Counted from the stretch's first letter, positions 27,753 to 37,514 are shown. The stretch is DNA of 64,000 nt from Rickettsia endosymbiont of Culicoides impunctatus (GCA_020410785.1 CP084573.1:992001-1056000); one strand, 5' to 3'. Notes: generated by a model from the sequence alone, not told the origin. Program-made: numbers and translations.

Positions 27753-28476
27753 CTACCCTGTAATCATTAATTTGAAAGCCTACTGGATTAATATCTCGGT
27801 CTGCATCTGTTAATTCCATTGGAATATAGGCGAAACTTACTACAGCTATTTTATTAGAAACCTTTTTACTACCTGCTGTTTCATTAATAGAGAACCTAAC
27901 CATATATTTATTTTTATTTTCTTTTAAATTTTCTTGTAATTTTGACCAAGATTTAATTAATAGAAAAGTTGTGTTGTTTTGACCATACATTAAAACTGGA
28001 TCTATATCTTTATTTTTTATGTAGCCGAGATAGTTATAATATACTGAACTTGAAGATAATAACCTAACGCTTTTCCGGGCTTCAGTATCAAAATCAACAG
28101 GATTATAGGTTTCTCTAGCTATTAGGTATTTTTTTATAAAATATCTTGAAAGTGCATCATTGCCACTTAGTATCTCCGAAGATATTGGATTTACAATTGT
28201 TGCTGCCCCGGTGCTATTATCAATTTGGATAACAAAAGGGCTAAACTCTCTTGAATTTATTGCTATGGTCACCGATACTATAGATACCATTATAAGAAGC
28301 ATCAGTAATATAGATATTACCAACAAAATATTACGTTGTACAATGATTCTATCAGATTTTTCTTCGTACCAATTCCTGGTAATTTTAACAAAGTTACCAG
28401 ACTGAACATTTTTGGGTTCTATCGTGGGATTAGTAGGTGATTTTAGTATATTTAATACATTCGATAATTTAAACAT
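27736..28476 (-). CDS. virB8: VirB8 inner-membrane assembly factor (RvhB8)
   Basis: The 246-residue protein has a cytoplasmic tail, one membrane helix (about residues 50-72), and a periplasmic VirB8 domain with NTF2-like pattern (YGQNNTTFLLIKSWSKLQENL, VVSFAYIPMELTDADRDINPVGFQINDYRVD). VirB8 nucleates the type IV complex. It heads this segment of the vir cluster; a bidirectional hairpin upstream (28537-28573) separates it from mlaD. Confidence 0.92.
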   Translation of the reverse strand: MFKLSNVLNILKSPTNPTIEPKNVQSGNFVKITRNWYEEKSDRIIVQRNILLVISILLMLLIMVSIVSVTIAINSREFSPFVIQIDNSTGAATIVNPISSEILSGNDALSRYFIKKYLIARETYNPVDFDTEARKSVRLLSSSSVYYNYLGYIKNKDIDPVLMYGQNNTTFLLIKSWSKLQENLKENKNKYMVRFSINETAGSKKVSNKIAVVSFAYIPMELTDADRDINPVGFQINDYRVDDDNS

Positions 28477-28536
28477 TGTGATTATAACTTATTTCATTTT
28501 GTAATATAACCTGAATTCGATATAACAAGTTATGGC

Positions 28537-28573
28537 AAAATCTGTTATATCTATAAATATAACAGATTTTTTT
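28537..28573. terminator. Bidirectional intrinsic terminator
   Basis: AAAATCTGTTATAT, a 5-base loop, then ATATAACAGATTTTTTT make a near-perfect hairpin of about 14 base pairs with A- and T-runs on its flanks. It lies between mlaD and virB8, both on the minus strand, so it would end the sspB-rnhA-ndufa12-mlaD transcript. The T-run is longer on the plus strand. Confidence 0.75.
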
Positions 28574-28716
28574 GCTCCACTAATAACTGTTTTCATTATT
28601 TTTGCGATATTGCTTATTTTTTTATTCCCTAACTAGTTAATATAATAATCCTTGTCACTACAATTATACACTAATTTGCAATGTACACTAATAGGATTAT
28701 TGAATAAAATTTAATA

Positions 28717-29172
28717 TTACCTCTTACCACTACCAAAAGAATAAATTAACTTACCTATCAAGGATTCAATATTAACCGCCGACTGAGTATATTTTATCTG
28801 ATCGCCTATCGCCAAATTCTCTTCAGATGAACCTGGAGTTACGGATATATATCTACCACCAATTATACCACTTGTGACTATCGCTATACTAGTGTCTTTA
28901 GGCAACTTTATATCGTTATTGATGCAAATCGTTAATAAGGCAAAAAAACTAGTCTTATCTAAAGTTACGTTAGTTACTGATCCGATTTTTACCCCAGCTA
29001 ACATCACGTCACTTCCTTTAACTATCCCTTCAGAATTTTGAAAATTTGCTTTAAGCATATACCCAGCTTCGGATCTTGATGAACTACCAATTTTATAAGC
29101 AAAAATAAAAAAGGCTAAAGCAACTAGTATTACTATAAAGCCAACTAAAGTTTCTATAATATTCTGTTTCAT
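28717..29172 (-). CDS. mlaD: MlaD-like outer-membrane lipid asymmetry protein
   Basis: The 151-residue protein has an N-terminal membrane anchor (about residues 6-26) and an MCE domain (LKANFQNSEGIVKGSDVMLAGVKIGSV ... SGIIGGRYISV). MlaD is the periplasmic lipid-binding part of the ABC system that moves phospholipids between membranes. It overlaps the ndufa12 gene by a base. The permease and ATPase genes are not in this window. Confidence 0.9.
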   Translation of the reverse strand: MKQNIIETLVGFIVILVALAFFIFAYKIGSSSRSEAGYMLKANFQNSEGIVKGSDVMLAGVKIGSVTNVTLDKTSFFALLTICINNDIKLPKDTSIAIVTSGIIGGRYISVTPGSSEENLAIGDQIKYTQSAVNIESLIGKLIYSFGSGKR

Positions 29173-29513
29173 TATTTTGATTTACCTAAAGGTTGCCACC
29201 TACTATATTCAGCTTTAGTGGTATTATTTTTTACCAGCTTATGCGACAAACTAGTACCAGTGAGATTAGGAAGATAATCTTGTTGCCAGTCGAATTTATC
29301 ATTATTGATTGGCACTTCATTGATCATATAGTGCAGCCAAGCATGCCACATAGGTGGAACTTTTGACGCTTCTACTTTACCTTTATAAACCACCTGTCTT
29401 CTAGCTTGACCTAAATAATCAAGCTTTTTACTTTCGTAATATTTATTACCAAATTGATCTTTCCCAATTTCCTTAGAGAAAATAGATATAAAAAAATTAT
29501 CTATGAATGACAT
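29172..29513 (-). CDS. NDUFA12-family complex I subunit
   Basis: The 113-residue product has the B17.2/NDUFA12 pattern GKDQFGNKYYES, RRQVVYKG and VPPMWHAWLHYMINEVP. This accessory subunit of NADH:ubiquinone oxidoreductase is shared by alphaproteobacteria and mitochondria. It lies between mlaD and rnhA, overlapping both slightly, so it is carried in a compact operon. Length and motifs look intact. Confidence 0.92.
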   Translation of the reverse strand: MSFIDNFFISIFSKEIGKDQFGNKYYESKKLDYLGQARRQVVYKGKVEASKVPPMWHAWLHYMINEVPINNDKFDWQQDYLPNLTGTSLSHKLVKNNTTKAEYSRWQPLGKSK

Positions 29514-30025
29514 TTGAGCATTTTTATAGCAGTTTCTTTTCCCTTGACAGCCAGACTATCGGCTATCTGATTTCCCTTATTATTACCATGACCTTTAACC
29601 CAATTCCAGATAATAGAGTGTTTACCTAGTTCGTCGTACAATTTTTTCCATAAATCAACATTCTTGATAGGATCATTGTTGTTTTTATGCCAGTTATTTT
29701 TTATCCAGGTGTTAATCCACTGAGTTATTCCAAGCTGTAAATACTTACTATCTGTATAAAGTTCTACACAGCATGATTTTTTAAGAACTTTTAACGCTTC
29801 AATTGCTGCTGTCATTTCCATGCGATTATTAGTGGTGTGTAGCTCATGACCAAATATCTCCTTACAAACTCCATTAAATTGTAACAATGCCCCCCAGCCA
29901 CCTGGTCCAGGATTACCTGAGCAAGCTCCATCAGTATATATGATAACTTTAGGTATACTCTTCTGCTTTGAGTATAAACTCAAATGATTCTGTGAATCTG
30001 TTCCATAAAACGACGTGGTACTCAT
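29501..30025 (-). CDS. rnhA: Ribonuclease HI
   Basis: The product has all RNase HI catalytic blocks: IIYTDGACSGNPGPGGWG (first Asp), NNRMEMTAAIEAL (Glu), LYTDSKYLQLGI (Asp) and VKGHGNNKGNQIADSLA (His and Asp). It removes RNA from RNA:DNA hybrids. An ATG at 30050-30052 would add 9 residues; I prefer the ATG at 30023-30025 because AGAGGCGATCAC just upstream is a good ribosome-binding site. The first 30 residues before the fold are an unconserved extension. Confidence 0.94.
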   Translation of the reverse strand: MSTTSFYGTDSQNHLSLYSKQKSIPKVIIYTDGACSGNPGPGGWGALLQFNGVCKEIFGHELHTTNNRMEMTAAIEALKVLKKSCCVELYTDSKYLQLGITQWINTWIKNNWHKNNNDPIKNVDLWKKLYDELGKHSIIWNWVKGHGNNKGNQIADSLAVKGKETAIKMLKCHS

Positions 30026-30075
30026 GTGATCGCCTCTTATTTTAAACTCCAATTCTTCAAATCATTTGAGTATAT

Positions 30076-30558
30076 CTATACTGGTTTACGGGGTTTCCGA
30101 AATTTATCCAAAACTATTATATTATCTGCTGAATTAGATTCACTGCTAGAATCAACACTCCCCTTGATTGTTTCTCTTTGTTTTGCGTCCGATAATTGAT
30201 TAGATTTGATTGCTTCTGGCTTAAATTTTAGGCTATAACCACTATTAGGATCAACAAAACTGATCAGAGAATCAAATGGTACATTAATCGTTTCTTTGAT
30301 ACCATCAAAACTAACTGTTACGGAGAAGCCATTGACTCCTACGGTTAAATCTTCAAATTGATATTGCATTACTATAGTTATTTCTTTTGGATAGCGTGCT
30401 TTTATCCTAGAAGATAAGACCACGGCAGGATTGTCAGTTCTATAAGAAATATACAAGATTTGATCCATCTGCAACTTATCCGCACGAACTCTTGTAAGAA
30501 TCTTTTTTACAAATTCCAACATACATTCATTAAGAAATTGTTGATATGAGTTGTTCAT
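30076..30558 (-). CDS. sspB: SspB-like ClpXP adaptor
   Basis: The 160-residue protein matches the alphaproteobacterial SspB family: YISYRTDNPAVVLSSRIKARYPKEITIVMQYQFEDL, then GFSVTVSFDGIKETINVPFDSLISFVDPNSGYSLKF, and a disordered tail. SspB tethers ssrA-tagged proteins to ClpXP for degradation. The ssrA gene itself lies about 90 bases upstream on the same strand, so the tag and its adaptor are neighbours and may share a transcript. Confidence 0.88.
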   Translation of the reverse strand: MNNSYQQFLNECMLEFVKKILTRVRADKLQMDQILYISYRTDNPAVVLSSRIKARYPKEITIVMQYQFEDLTVGVNGFSVTVSFDGIKETINVPFDSLISFVDPNSGYSLKFKPEAIKSNQLSDAKQRETIKGSVDSSSESNSADNIIVLDKFRKPRKPV

Positions 30559-30649
30559 AGTTATAAAATAAATAAAGAAAATAACACTTTGGAGGCTACC
30601 TGAAATAACTAATTAATTCTATAATTTTCTGTTCTGTGCTTATAAACTA

Positions 30650-30950
30650 ACGGTCAATCCAACATAGTTACTAATAGTGGGGCTTTTTCTGTTGCCCGGT
30701 TAAGCCCCCAACCGCGTAGGATTAAGCAGCTAGTGCTTGATTTCCTACGAAACGTTCATTATCATTTGCGTTTCTTTTTTTTAACCCAAAGACACAAGGT
30801 CCGGCGGAATTATACCGAGTAAAGATAATTTTTTTATTAAGCACGTCGATCCTATTTCGCCCCCATAAAGTTTTGCTTACAAAATATACTACAACTTTTT
30901 GGTGGAAGCGCCGGGTACCGCCCCCGGGTCCGCAACCTCTATTCTAAATT
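30650..30950 (-). ncRNA. ssrA: Permuted (two-piece) tmRNA, ssrA
   Basis: Read on the minus strand, the acceptor piece comes first and ends CGCTTCCACCA at 30900, with a T arm CCGGG-GGCGGTA-CCCGG. The coding piece begins GGGGGCGAAATAGGATCGACGTG at 30864. Its first seven bases pair with CGCTTCC of the acceptor piece, with two G-U pairs. The tag frame at 30722-30769 reads ANDNERFVGNQALAA then TAA, ending in the ALAA degron, and is followed by pseudoknot-like GGGGCTT/AAGCCCC segments. This circularly permuted order is the alphaproteobacterial form. The outer ends are approximate. Confidence 0.93.
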
Positions 30951-31181
30951 ACGTTTATTACTATAGCTACAAAAATAGCAATTTTATATTACATCAATCA
31001 TAATAAGATGTAAAGGCTAATTTCAACAAAGGGCTACCTCATATAAAAACAGTAAATATTGTAAGCGTTCACGGTTTTTTTGCTATTTTCTTATGATGAA
31101 TAAAAAATCTGAGTTGCCAAACATCTATTAGCAAAGAGCGGCGATACAGCAACGAAACAATCGCATTACATAAGTTTACTC
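30951..31181. other. Intergenic sequence upstream of ssrA
   Basis: No gene is seen. The minus-strand promoter of ssrA should lie here. Sequence near 31120-31170 (TATTAGCAAAGAGCGGCGATACAGCAACGAAACAATCGC) looks like a decayed family A repeat. Confidence 0.4.
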
Positions 31182-31976
31182 TCACGGGTAAGGATTATTT
31201 TTCAGCCAATTTGCCAAATTAGAGCAAAGAACGTTGCCGCGATCAGGGACAAGTAATGTATAATAACGGGTTATCTCAAATCCCAGTTTCATAGCTGTAT
31301 GTAATGAGCTTCTATTATCAACGTTGCAACTCCATTTAGGAGTTATTTTTGTATTGAAACACTGTGTAATTAAATGAGATACAATTTGTCTACCGTATCC
31401 TTTACCACGATAATCAGGATGGGTGATAACACCTATTTCAGCGTAATCGCCACCAATACTAGCGTAAACTTCACTCACAACTTGCAAACCAAGACATAAC
31501 GCATATCCAGTACCATGCATTAAAAAATTTTTATCTGAACCATATAGCTGAGATTGTTCTTTGTACCGAAAGCATTTTTTAAAGATATCCAGCGTCTTAA
31601 TTGGTTCAATATCTACATGTTGTTTTGGCACTCCAGTGTCTTTTAGATTTTTGAGTGAAAGTTCAGTGCGTAAGTGAAAATTCCACCCAAGCCGTAAAAA
31701 CAAAGGATGATATTTAAGGTGGCAGTAAACCATTGGAAACTTTAAATTACCAACAAGGGAGATCGTATCCTTAATCGCCTCATCTGTTAATAACCCTGCA
31801 ATAAAGACAAATGGATCGGGACAATTTTCCATAATTAATATAGCTCCACCTGATAACTCAAATATTTTTCCAGATTGGTTTTTCTCTATAATTTCCCAAA
31901 GTACACCTTGATTTGGAAATTCTTTTAACTCTGATGTTAAGTTAAGATTGTTGATATTCTTAATTTCTTGAATCAT
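31182..31976 (-). CDS. GNAT-family acetyltransferase
   Basis: The 264-residue protein has a C-terminal GNAT fold: YAEIGVITHPDYRGKGYGRQIVSHLI includes the acetyl-CoA binding R/Q-x-x-G-x-G/A motif, and NRSSLHTAMKLGFE follows. The N-terminal half (residues 1-130) is an extension as in the GNAT_acetyltran group. The acetyl acceptor is unknown. It stands alone between ssrA and the broken aldolase gene. Confidence 0.8.
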   Translation of the reverse strand: MIQEIKNINNLNLTSELKEFPNQGVLWEIIEKNQSGKIFELSGGAILIMENCPDPFVFIAGLLTDEAIKDTISLVGNLKFPMVYCHLKYHPLFLRLGWNFHLRTELSLKNLKDTGVPKQHVDIEPIKTLDIFKKCFRYKEQSQLYGSDKNFLMHGTGYALCLGLQVVSEVYASIGGDYAEIGVITHPDYRGKGYGRQIVSHLITQCFNTKITPKWSCNVDNRSSLHTAMKLGFEITRYYTLLVPDRGNVLCSNLANWLKNNPYP

Positions 31977-32013
31977 TTTTGACCAATATTAAATATTCTA
32001 TACCATAAACCTG

Positions 32014-32724
32014 TTAAAAATTTTTCCTAGCCGTTTTGAGCAAATTAAGCCAAGCTATCCAGTCACGTTTGCCTAAATCTTCCTCAAATGACAATAAATC
32101 TTGCACTGATTTCTTGCAAGTTTCTGGAGACGGTATAATTAACTCCTGATTTGTTGAACATGCTAAACATTGGGTTTTACATGCTTGCTATAAATGATAA
32201 GTATAAAACATCGCTTCATGTATTGTCCTGCCACAGGCTAATATTCTGTGATTACGTAGAAACATAACATAATTCTGCCCAAGATCGTCTAGTATTTTAC
32301 TAGTTTGATTGGAGGTCAGTATAAGAGAGTTATACTCATGATAAGATAGTTTTTCATAAAAATGCAGTGCCCACTGACTTATTGGCAACAATCCTACTCG
32401 CATAGATGATACAGCAACAGTTGCTGGAGTATGCAAATGAAAGATAGATAAAATATCCGACCTTTCTTTGTAAATATTACCATGAGTGACGTAGCCTGTT
32501 TCATTGTAACTATATTCATTACCCTTTATAATTGTCCCATCTAAACTAATTTGCAGTAAATTATCGCTAGTTACTTCCTCAAACCGTAAACCAAAAGGAT
32601 AAATATAGTAATAGTCAGCCCCTTTAGGTCTTGCAGATAGATGGGTATATGTATGATCATCGAAGCCCAAAATTGCAAGAATTTGGTAGGCAGAAGCTAA
32701 ATTAAATTTGGTCTCTAAAGTCAT
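32014..32724 (-). pseudogene. Class II aldolase/adducin protein with in-frame amber stop
   Basis: The first 178 codons encode the class II aldolase fold ([47 protein letters not shown] with zinc His pair, and [20 protein letters not shown]). A TAG at 32188-32190 follows YHL, but the same frame continues for 57 more codons ([15 protein letters not shown] ... [11 protein letters not shown]) to TAA at 32014. Together this gives 236 residues, the normal family length, with a CAG-to-TAG change as the obvious cause. The truncated part may still fold; alternatively the amber codon is read through or the change is recent. Confidence 0.85.
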
Positions 32725-32726
32725 GG

Positions 32727-33908
32727 TTATATCGAATTTTCATTATTACTATTTTGAAATATTTTTAATTTGAGATCAGGTAGCACCGCCATCAAATGAT
32801 CAAAAATATCTGATTGGATATCTTCAAATAGCCCCTTCCTCGTCTCATGGGTAAAGACACATAACTCTATTGGCAGACCATTAGGGGTTGGAGTCAACTG
32901 ACGCACCAGAAAGGTGAAATTTTGTTGATAAATCATCGGGTGATTTTTCAAATATTCTTTTATATATAGCCTAAATATCTTGATATTTGTTACATAATCA
33001 TCTAGCTGTTTCAAATCCACTTTATCCATTACTTCCTTTAGCAAATATGGTGATTTTTTTAACTCTTGTATAAATGCTATAGTCGAAACCGACAAAATAC
33101 TGTTTACGTCAATACAGATTGCTCCCTGAATCTTTTTTGCCATTGAGTCAGTTATACCACGTGAGTTCACTACATTAGTCGTTAAAAGACTAGATGTTGG
33201 TATTGTTGAAATAGTCTGATCATTATTCCTAATTTTAACTAATGTAATAGTAATTTTTTCTACGGTACCTTCAACATTATACTGGCTAATACTAACAAAA
33301 TCACCAATTCGTATTATATCTTGCGAAATTAGTTGTAAGCTTGCTAGCAAAGCCACAACCATATCCTTAAATAGAAAGGTTAACAACGCTGCTGCTGCTC
33401 CCAAGCTAGTAAAAAATGCACTAAGAGAAACATTCAAAATGCTGGAAATAATGATAATGGTAGCAACCGAGATAATAAGTATCTTTAATATTTGAGTGTA
33501 TAAACTTAAATATGATTGGATAGAAATTGTCAGTCTGCTTCGATAAATATCCGCAAAAGCATCGATAAGAGATAGGATTAGCATTGTAACGAAACTACCT
33601 GTATAGAGTATTATCGCAACATTCTTGATGCTAATTATCCAAGATAAAGTAGGAAATGTCTGTAAGATATTATCCCAAAATATAAGGTATAAAGCTAGTA
33701 ATGTATGTAATAAATATGTGTATATAGAATATTTTTTAAATATTTTTTCATAATCAGGATGCCATTGATTAATATAGTTTTTAAGCATTGAAAATATTAT
33801 TGTCTTAATAAAAATAATCAATGGAATGATTGAAACTATCATAATTATTAACATTAAAATTTCTTGATTGCCTTTATGATAAAGATCCAATAAATATTGT
33901 ACTGCCAT
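32727..33908 (-). CDS. MscS-family mechanosensitive channel
   Basis: The 393-residue protein has about five membrane segments in the N-terminal half. The last one ([28 protein letters not shown]) matches the MscS pore helix with its Gly/Ala pattern, followed by the beta domain ([41 protein letters not shown]). It relieves turgor on osmotic downshock. It is next to the aldolase gene by 2 bases, so the two may be co-transcribed. Confidence 0.9.
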   Translation of the reverse strand: MAVQYLLDLYHKGNQEILMLIIMIVSIIPLIIFIKTIIFSMLKNYINQWHPDYEKIFKKYSIYTYLLHTLLALYLIFWDNILQTFPTLSWIISIKNVAIILYTGSFVTMLILSLIDAFADIYRSRLTISIQSYLSLYTQILKILIISVATIIIISSILNVSLSAFFTSLGAAAALLTFLFKDMVVALLASLQLISQDIIRIGDFVSISQYNVEGTVEKITITLVKIRNNDQTISTIPTSSLLTTNVVNSRGITDSMAKKIQGAICIDVNSILSVSTIAFIQELKKSPYLLKEVMDKVDLKQLDDYVTNIKIFRLYIKEYLKNHPMIYQQNFTFLVRQLTPTPNGLPIELCVFTHETRKGLFEDIQSDIFDHLMAVLPDLKLKIFQNSNNENSI

Positions 33909-34233
33909 ATAAACTAACCTTTCTGATGGCTATTACGTTAACGATAAATAACATTAATTCGGGACAAGAATAATTGTTTTTATCTACCCAATTTGTATAA
34001 TATACACCAATTATAATGTACACTAAGTATTATTGTGAATATTTTAAGATGAATATAATATAGCAAAATTAAAAATAGTAGATGAAAAGCTGTTGGTGGA
34101 TAATGGTATAGTCAATTCAGGAGGATTGGGTAGCAGGAGCGATGGAGCGACACCTATAAGTTAATAGGCAAGCATTGAGCGATGACGTCACCAACTTCTC
34201 ATCAATTGACTATAGTGCTACTCTAAATCAGAA
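33909..34233. other. Intergenic gap with a full family B repeat
   Basis: The 325-base gap holds no gene. It contains the 108-bp family B element at 34107-34214 and an AT-rich stretch likely to hold the promoter of the MscS gene. Confidence 0.6.
34107..34214. repeat. Family B palindromic repeat (complete, 108 bp)
   Basis: Starts TATAGTCAATTCAGGAG and ends CATCAATTGACTATA, the same ends as the 76-bp copy at 1638-1713. The core differs and contains GGAGCGATGGAGCGACACC. It lies just after the 3' end of the HAD-like gene. Confidence 0.8.
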
Positions 34234-35115
34234 TCAAATAATGTATGGTATCAATGATGCTGTTGATTCTTGCGTTCCCAATAACTGGGCGTCTAATTCA
34301 ATATTACTGTAATTATGCATTTGTATTGGTTGCATGCTTACGTGAAGATGTTTTTGTATTGATTTAGGAATTTCAGAATCTAATATGTTCGAGTTATCTT
34401 TGATTTGATTCGGTTGATGTGCCTCAGATATATTATTAAATTCTCCAATATCAGTAACTTGTTGATACTTTATCCCTTTAATAAGTGATAACATATTGTT
34501 TTTAATATCTGGACCTACTAAAATAGCATGTACACCTATTTTTTGTGCTTCGTTTAAATTACGTACATCATCATCTACTAATACTACATTGAAGTAGTTT
34601 GTAATACCATTAAGCTTCATTGCCTTTTCAATATGTAAGTTCTTTCCCATTTTTATTCCGCCTGTAGGAACGCCTGTTATTATATCAATTTTTTCAATTT
34701 GTTTCTCAGTTAAGCCCATTTTCTTTAATGCTGGTTTGATTGTATCAGGATATCGGGTATGAGAAGTAATAGCCACTTTATGACCTTTGTTTAATAAATA
34801 ATTAAACGTATCTTTTAATTGATCGCGATGGTTTAATCCAAACTTATCAGAACGTAATAATGGTTTCATTATCTCTTGAATTTGATGTGGATCATAAGTA
34901 CTATTTAGTGTATGCCCTTCTTCTATGCTACCGTTTATAATAAGGCAATTTTCATATGTTATAGGTTTAAAATCTTTGTGTTTTAATAAAGAATGAATAT
35001 GCCCGTTTACTACAGTGCAATCAAAATCCCAACATACCAGTATAGTATTTGCTTTATTTGCTTTATTTTCTTTTTTGGAAAAAATTTTGTATATACAATT
35101 TTTTAATTTTGACAT
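34234..35115 (-). CDS. HAD-superfamily phosphatase-like protein, effector candidate
   Basis: The 293-residue protein has the HAD motifs in order: CWDFDCTVVNG (Asp30 and Asp32), the TSHTRYP block (motif II Thr/Ser), a Lys in MGKNLHIEKAM, and VVLVDDDVRNLNEA. The C-terminal 70 residues (after about 225) are low in structure and rich in Gln, His and Ser. There is no signal peptide. I do not recognise a named family. Free-standing HAD proteins with a long disordered tail are sometimes secreted effectors in Rickettsiales, but that is only an inference. Confidence 0.65.
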   Translation of the reverse strand: MSKLKNCIYKIFSKKENKANKANTILVCWDFDCTVVNGHIHSLLKHKDFKPITYENCLIINGSIEEGHTLNSTYDPHQIQEIMKPLLRSDKFGLNHRDQLKDTFNYLLNKGHKVAITSHTRYPDTIKPALKKMGLTEKQIEKIDIITGVPTGGIKMGKNLHIEKAMKLNGITNYFNVVLVDDDVRNLNEAQKIGVHAILVGPDIKNNMLSLIKGIKYQQVTDIGEFNNISEAHQPNQIKDNSNILDSEIPKSIQKHLHVSMQPIQMHNYSNIELDAQLLGTQESTASLIPYII

Positions 35116-35608
35116 TGACTATATTATTTTTCTTGTAACTAAAACTTATAATATATTTTGAATATAATTCAACTATGTTTTTGTTGTTTCTTATGTATAA
35201 CCCATTAACCCCAATATTATATGAAAGGATTATTAGTTGGGGCAAGAAAGCTAAAATGCCCTAGGAAGCTTATTGCAATAACGAAAGTAATTCTATATTT
35301 GGCTCTTTTTGGCTACGAATAAACATGATTTTCTTGAAATAGATAGCCTATTCTTGCAAAGAATCATATGTATTCTCGCCGAAAAATAGCTCAAAATATA
35401 ATTAATTAGTTATCGCAGGCAACCTCCTAGCCCCCAATTCTTCTGACTTGACTATAGTAGCGACAAAGCAATCCATAAGAATTAGTATAGATACATCAAG
35501 ACTATATGGATTTCTTAGTCGTGCGGTTTCCGCACTCCTCGCCATAACACCTAACATTTTTTCCTACTACTACTTGCAATCGATAAAGTCTGTGTATATA
35601 ATAAACGT
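35116..35608. other. Repeat-filled gap upstream of lgt
   Basis: The 493-base gap contains no gene. A repeat at about 35262-35322 (CTAGGAAGCTTATTGCAATA...GTAATTCTATATTTGGC) resembles 37893-37962. A partial family B unit lies at 35409-35456 and a family A unit with a GTGCGG/CCGCAC hairpin at 35457-35547. Promoters for the HAD gene and for lgt must also be here. Confidence 0.55.
35409..35547. repeat. Composite family B end plus family A unit
   Basis: TTATCGCAGGCAACCTCCTAG...TTGACTATA (half of family B) joins directly to AGCGACAAAGCAATCCA and a downstream GTGCGGTTTCCGCAC hairpin with CTCCTCGCC. It shows the two families inserting next to or into each other. Confidence 0.65.
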
Positions 35609-36400
35609 ATGCTCTTTCCAAATATCAATCCTGTTATTTTTTCTATCGGATCATTTACTGTTTATTGGTACTCTATGGCTTACGTTTTGGGTATAATAGC
35701 TGGGTGGTTCTATGCTTATAAAATTATAAAAAAATTCGAAGTTGGTGTTACTACAGTACACTTAGAAAATTTTGTTACTTGGGCTATTCTTGGTATCGTA
35801 ATAGGTGGAAGATTAGGCTATGTGTTCCTATATAATCCGATTCAATATTTTTCTGATCCTATTCTCATTTTAAAGACTTATGAAGGAGGTATGTCATTTC
35901 ATGGTGGTGTGATTGGTTTAATCATCTCTAGTTATTTTTTCTGCTATAAGCATAAAGTTAACTCCTTGCTTATGTGTGATATATTAGCTACGGTTGGGTC
36001 TATTGGTTTATTTTTAGGTAGAATTGCCAATTTTATTAATGGGGAATTATATGGCAGAGTGACTACAATGCCTTGGGGCATGATTTTTCCAAATAGTGAT
36101 CTACAACTAAGACATCCTAGCCAACTCTATGAGGCATTTTTTGAAGGAATTGTATTATTCATAATTCTAGCTTACGCCACTTTTAAATACAAAACTATAA
36201 ATATCCATGGGTTAAATTTTGCTATATTTTTAATATTCTATTCGGTATTTCGAATTATTATAGAAATGTTTCGTGAGCCAGACTTTCACATAGGTTTTAT
36301 TTTTAATAATTTAACTATGGGGCAAATTTTGTCATTACCTATGCTAATACTAGGAATTTATTTAATAATACGAATTAAATGCCAGTCGACTCCAAAATAA
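35609..36400 (+). CDS. lgt: Lgt, prolipoprotein diacylglyceryl transferase
   Basis: The 263-residue membrane protein has seven or so helices and the Lgt signature [14 protein letters not shown] at residues 137-150, preceded by [11 protein letters not shown] (with the catalytic-region His) and followed by [11 protein letters not shown]. It adds diacylglycerol to the lipobox Cys of lipoproteins such as the DUF2706-like protein in this window. Its 3' end overlaps midA by 22 bases. Confidence 0.96.
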   Translation: MLFPNINPVIFSIGSFTVYWYSMAYVLGIIAGWFYAYKIIKKFEVGVTTVHLENFVTWAILGIVIGGRLGYVFLYNPIQYFSDPILILKTYEGGMSFHGGVIGLIISSYFFCYKHKVNSLLMCDILATVGSIGLFLGRIANFINGELYGRVTTMPWGMIFPNSDLQLRHPSQLYEAFFEGIVLFIILAYATFKYKTINIHGLNFAIFLIFYSVFRIIIEMFREPDFHIGFIFNNLTMGQILSLPMLILGIYLIIRIKCQSTPK

Positions 36401-37458
36401 GAAAACTTATTGAGCAAAATGGTAGTATTAAGCTTGATGAAATGATGCTCCAAGTAACATCTGTAGCCCCTTCTTCCTATTACCAAAAACAAGATAAGCT
36501 AGGTTGCTTAGGAGATTTTACAACAGCTCCAGAAATTTCTCAGCTTTTTGGTGAAATGATAGCTTTATGGACTATTGACCAATGGTATAAAATGGGTTGC
36601 CCACAGAAAACTAATTTAGTTGAATTGGGTCCTGGGCAGGGAGTGTTAATGCGAGATTTGCTAAATGTTGCTAAATTAGTTCCAGAATTTTACCGCTCTC
36701 TCTCTATAGAATTAATTGATATTAATCCTCATTTTATCAAAAAACAAAAAACAAACCTAAAGTTAACAGCTCTACCTATCAAACACTATACATCCATACA
36801 ATATATATCTAAAATTCCTTCTATTATAATAGCTAATGAATTTTTTGATGCTATGCCAATTAAGCAATATATTAAAAGCAAAAAGCTTTGGTACGAGCTA
36901 ACACTTATTATTGACCCAGCTGATGGTAAGATTAAATTCGATAAGATAGAGGTTAGTAAGGAGTTACAGCGTTATTTACTGCAAGAACACTCAAACGCAC
37001 ATGATGGAGCAGTAATAGAAGAATCACCTAAATCGTTAGAAATCGTAAAATTTATCAGCAAGCATATAATGCAATTCGGTGGGGCTAGCTTAATTATCGA
37101 TTACGGTTATGATATATATCCAATAAAGAGGACGCGTAACCAATATAACCCTACTTTACAAGCGATAAAAAATCATAAATATTATCCACTACTTGAAACT
37201 TTAGGAGAAGCCGATTTATCAGCACATGTTGACTTTTATGCCTTAAAAACAGTAAGCAAAAATATAGGAATAAATGTGTATGGATCAATAACTCAACGTG
37301 ATTTCTTAATTAGCAATGGTATATTATTACGAAGTCAACTGTTACAAAGTAAATTACCTATTATAGAGGCAAATATCATAGCCAAGCAAGTTGATAGACT
37401 AATTGCTCCCAATAAAATGGGACTATTGTTTAAAGTATTGATCTTTGTGCAGAAGTAA
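36379..37458 (+). CDS. MidA/NDUFAF7-family protein methyltransferase
   Basis: The 359-residue product has the SAM-binding [15 protein letters not shown] motif (about residues 81-95), the [15 protein letters not shown] block and [11 protein letters not shown], typical of MidA/NDUFAF7. The mitochondrial homologue methylates an Arg of complex I subunit NDUFS2 for assembly, so this gene and the NDUFA12 gene both point to a mitochondrial-like complex I. The start overlaps lgt. Confidence 0.9.
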   Translation: MPVDSKIRKLIEQNGSIKLDEMMLQVTSVAPSSYYQKQDKLGCLGDFTTAPEISQLFGEMIALWTIDQWYKMGCPQKTNLVELGPGQGVLMRDLLNVAKLVPEFYRSLSIELIDINPHFIKKQKTNLKLTALPIKHYTSIQYISKIPSIIIANEFFDAMPIKQYIKSKKLWYELTLIIDPADGKIKFDKIEVSKELQRYLLQEHSNAHDGAVIEESPKSLEIVKFISKHIMQFGGASLIIDYGYDIYPIKRTRNQYNPTLQAIKNHKYYPLLETLGEADLSAHVDFYALKTVSKNIGINVYGSITQRDFLISNGILLRSQLLQSKLPIIEANIIAKQVDRLIAPNKMGLLFKVLIFVQK

Positions 37459-37514
37459 GGTATTAGTTTATTATGAGATGAATAGAATCTAATAATAGAA
37501 AAATAGGGTAAACT

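Noticed and set aside
35063..35245. A 60-codon Lys/Asn/Ile-rich minus-strand frame upstream of the HAD gene
   Set aside because: Its composition is that of random AT-rich sequence and it overlaps the HAD gene start.
35448..35696. An 82-codon plus-strand frame running into lgt
   Set aside because: It starts in a repeat and overlaps lgt in another frame.
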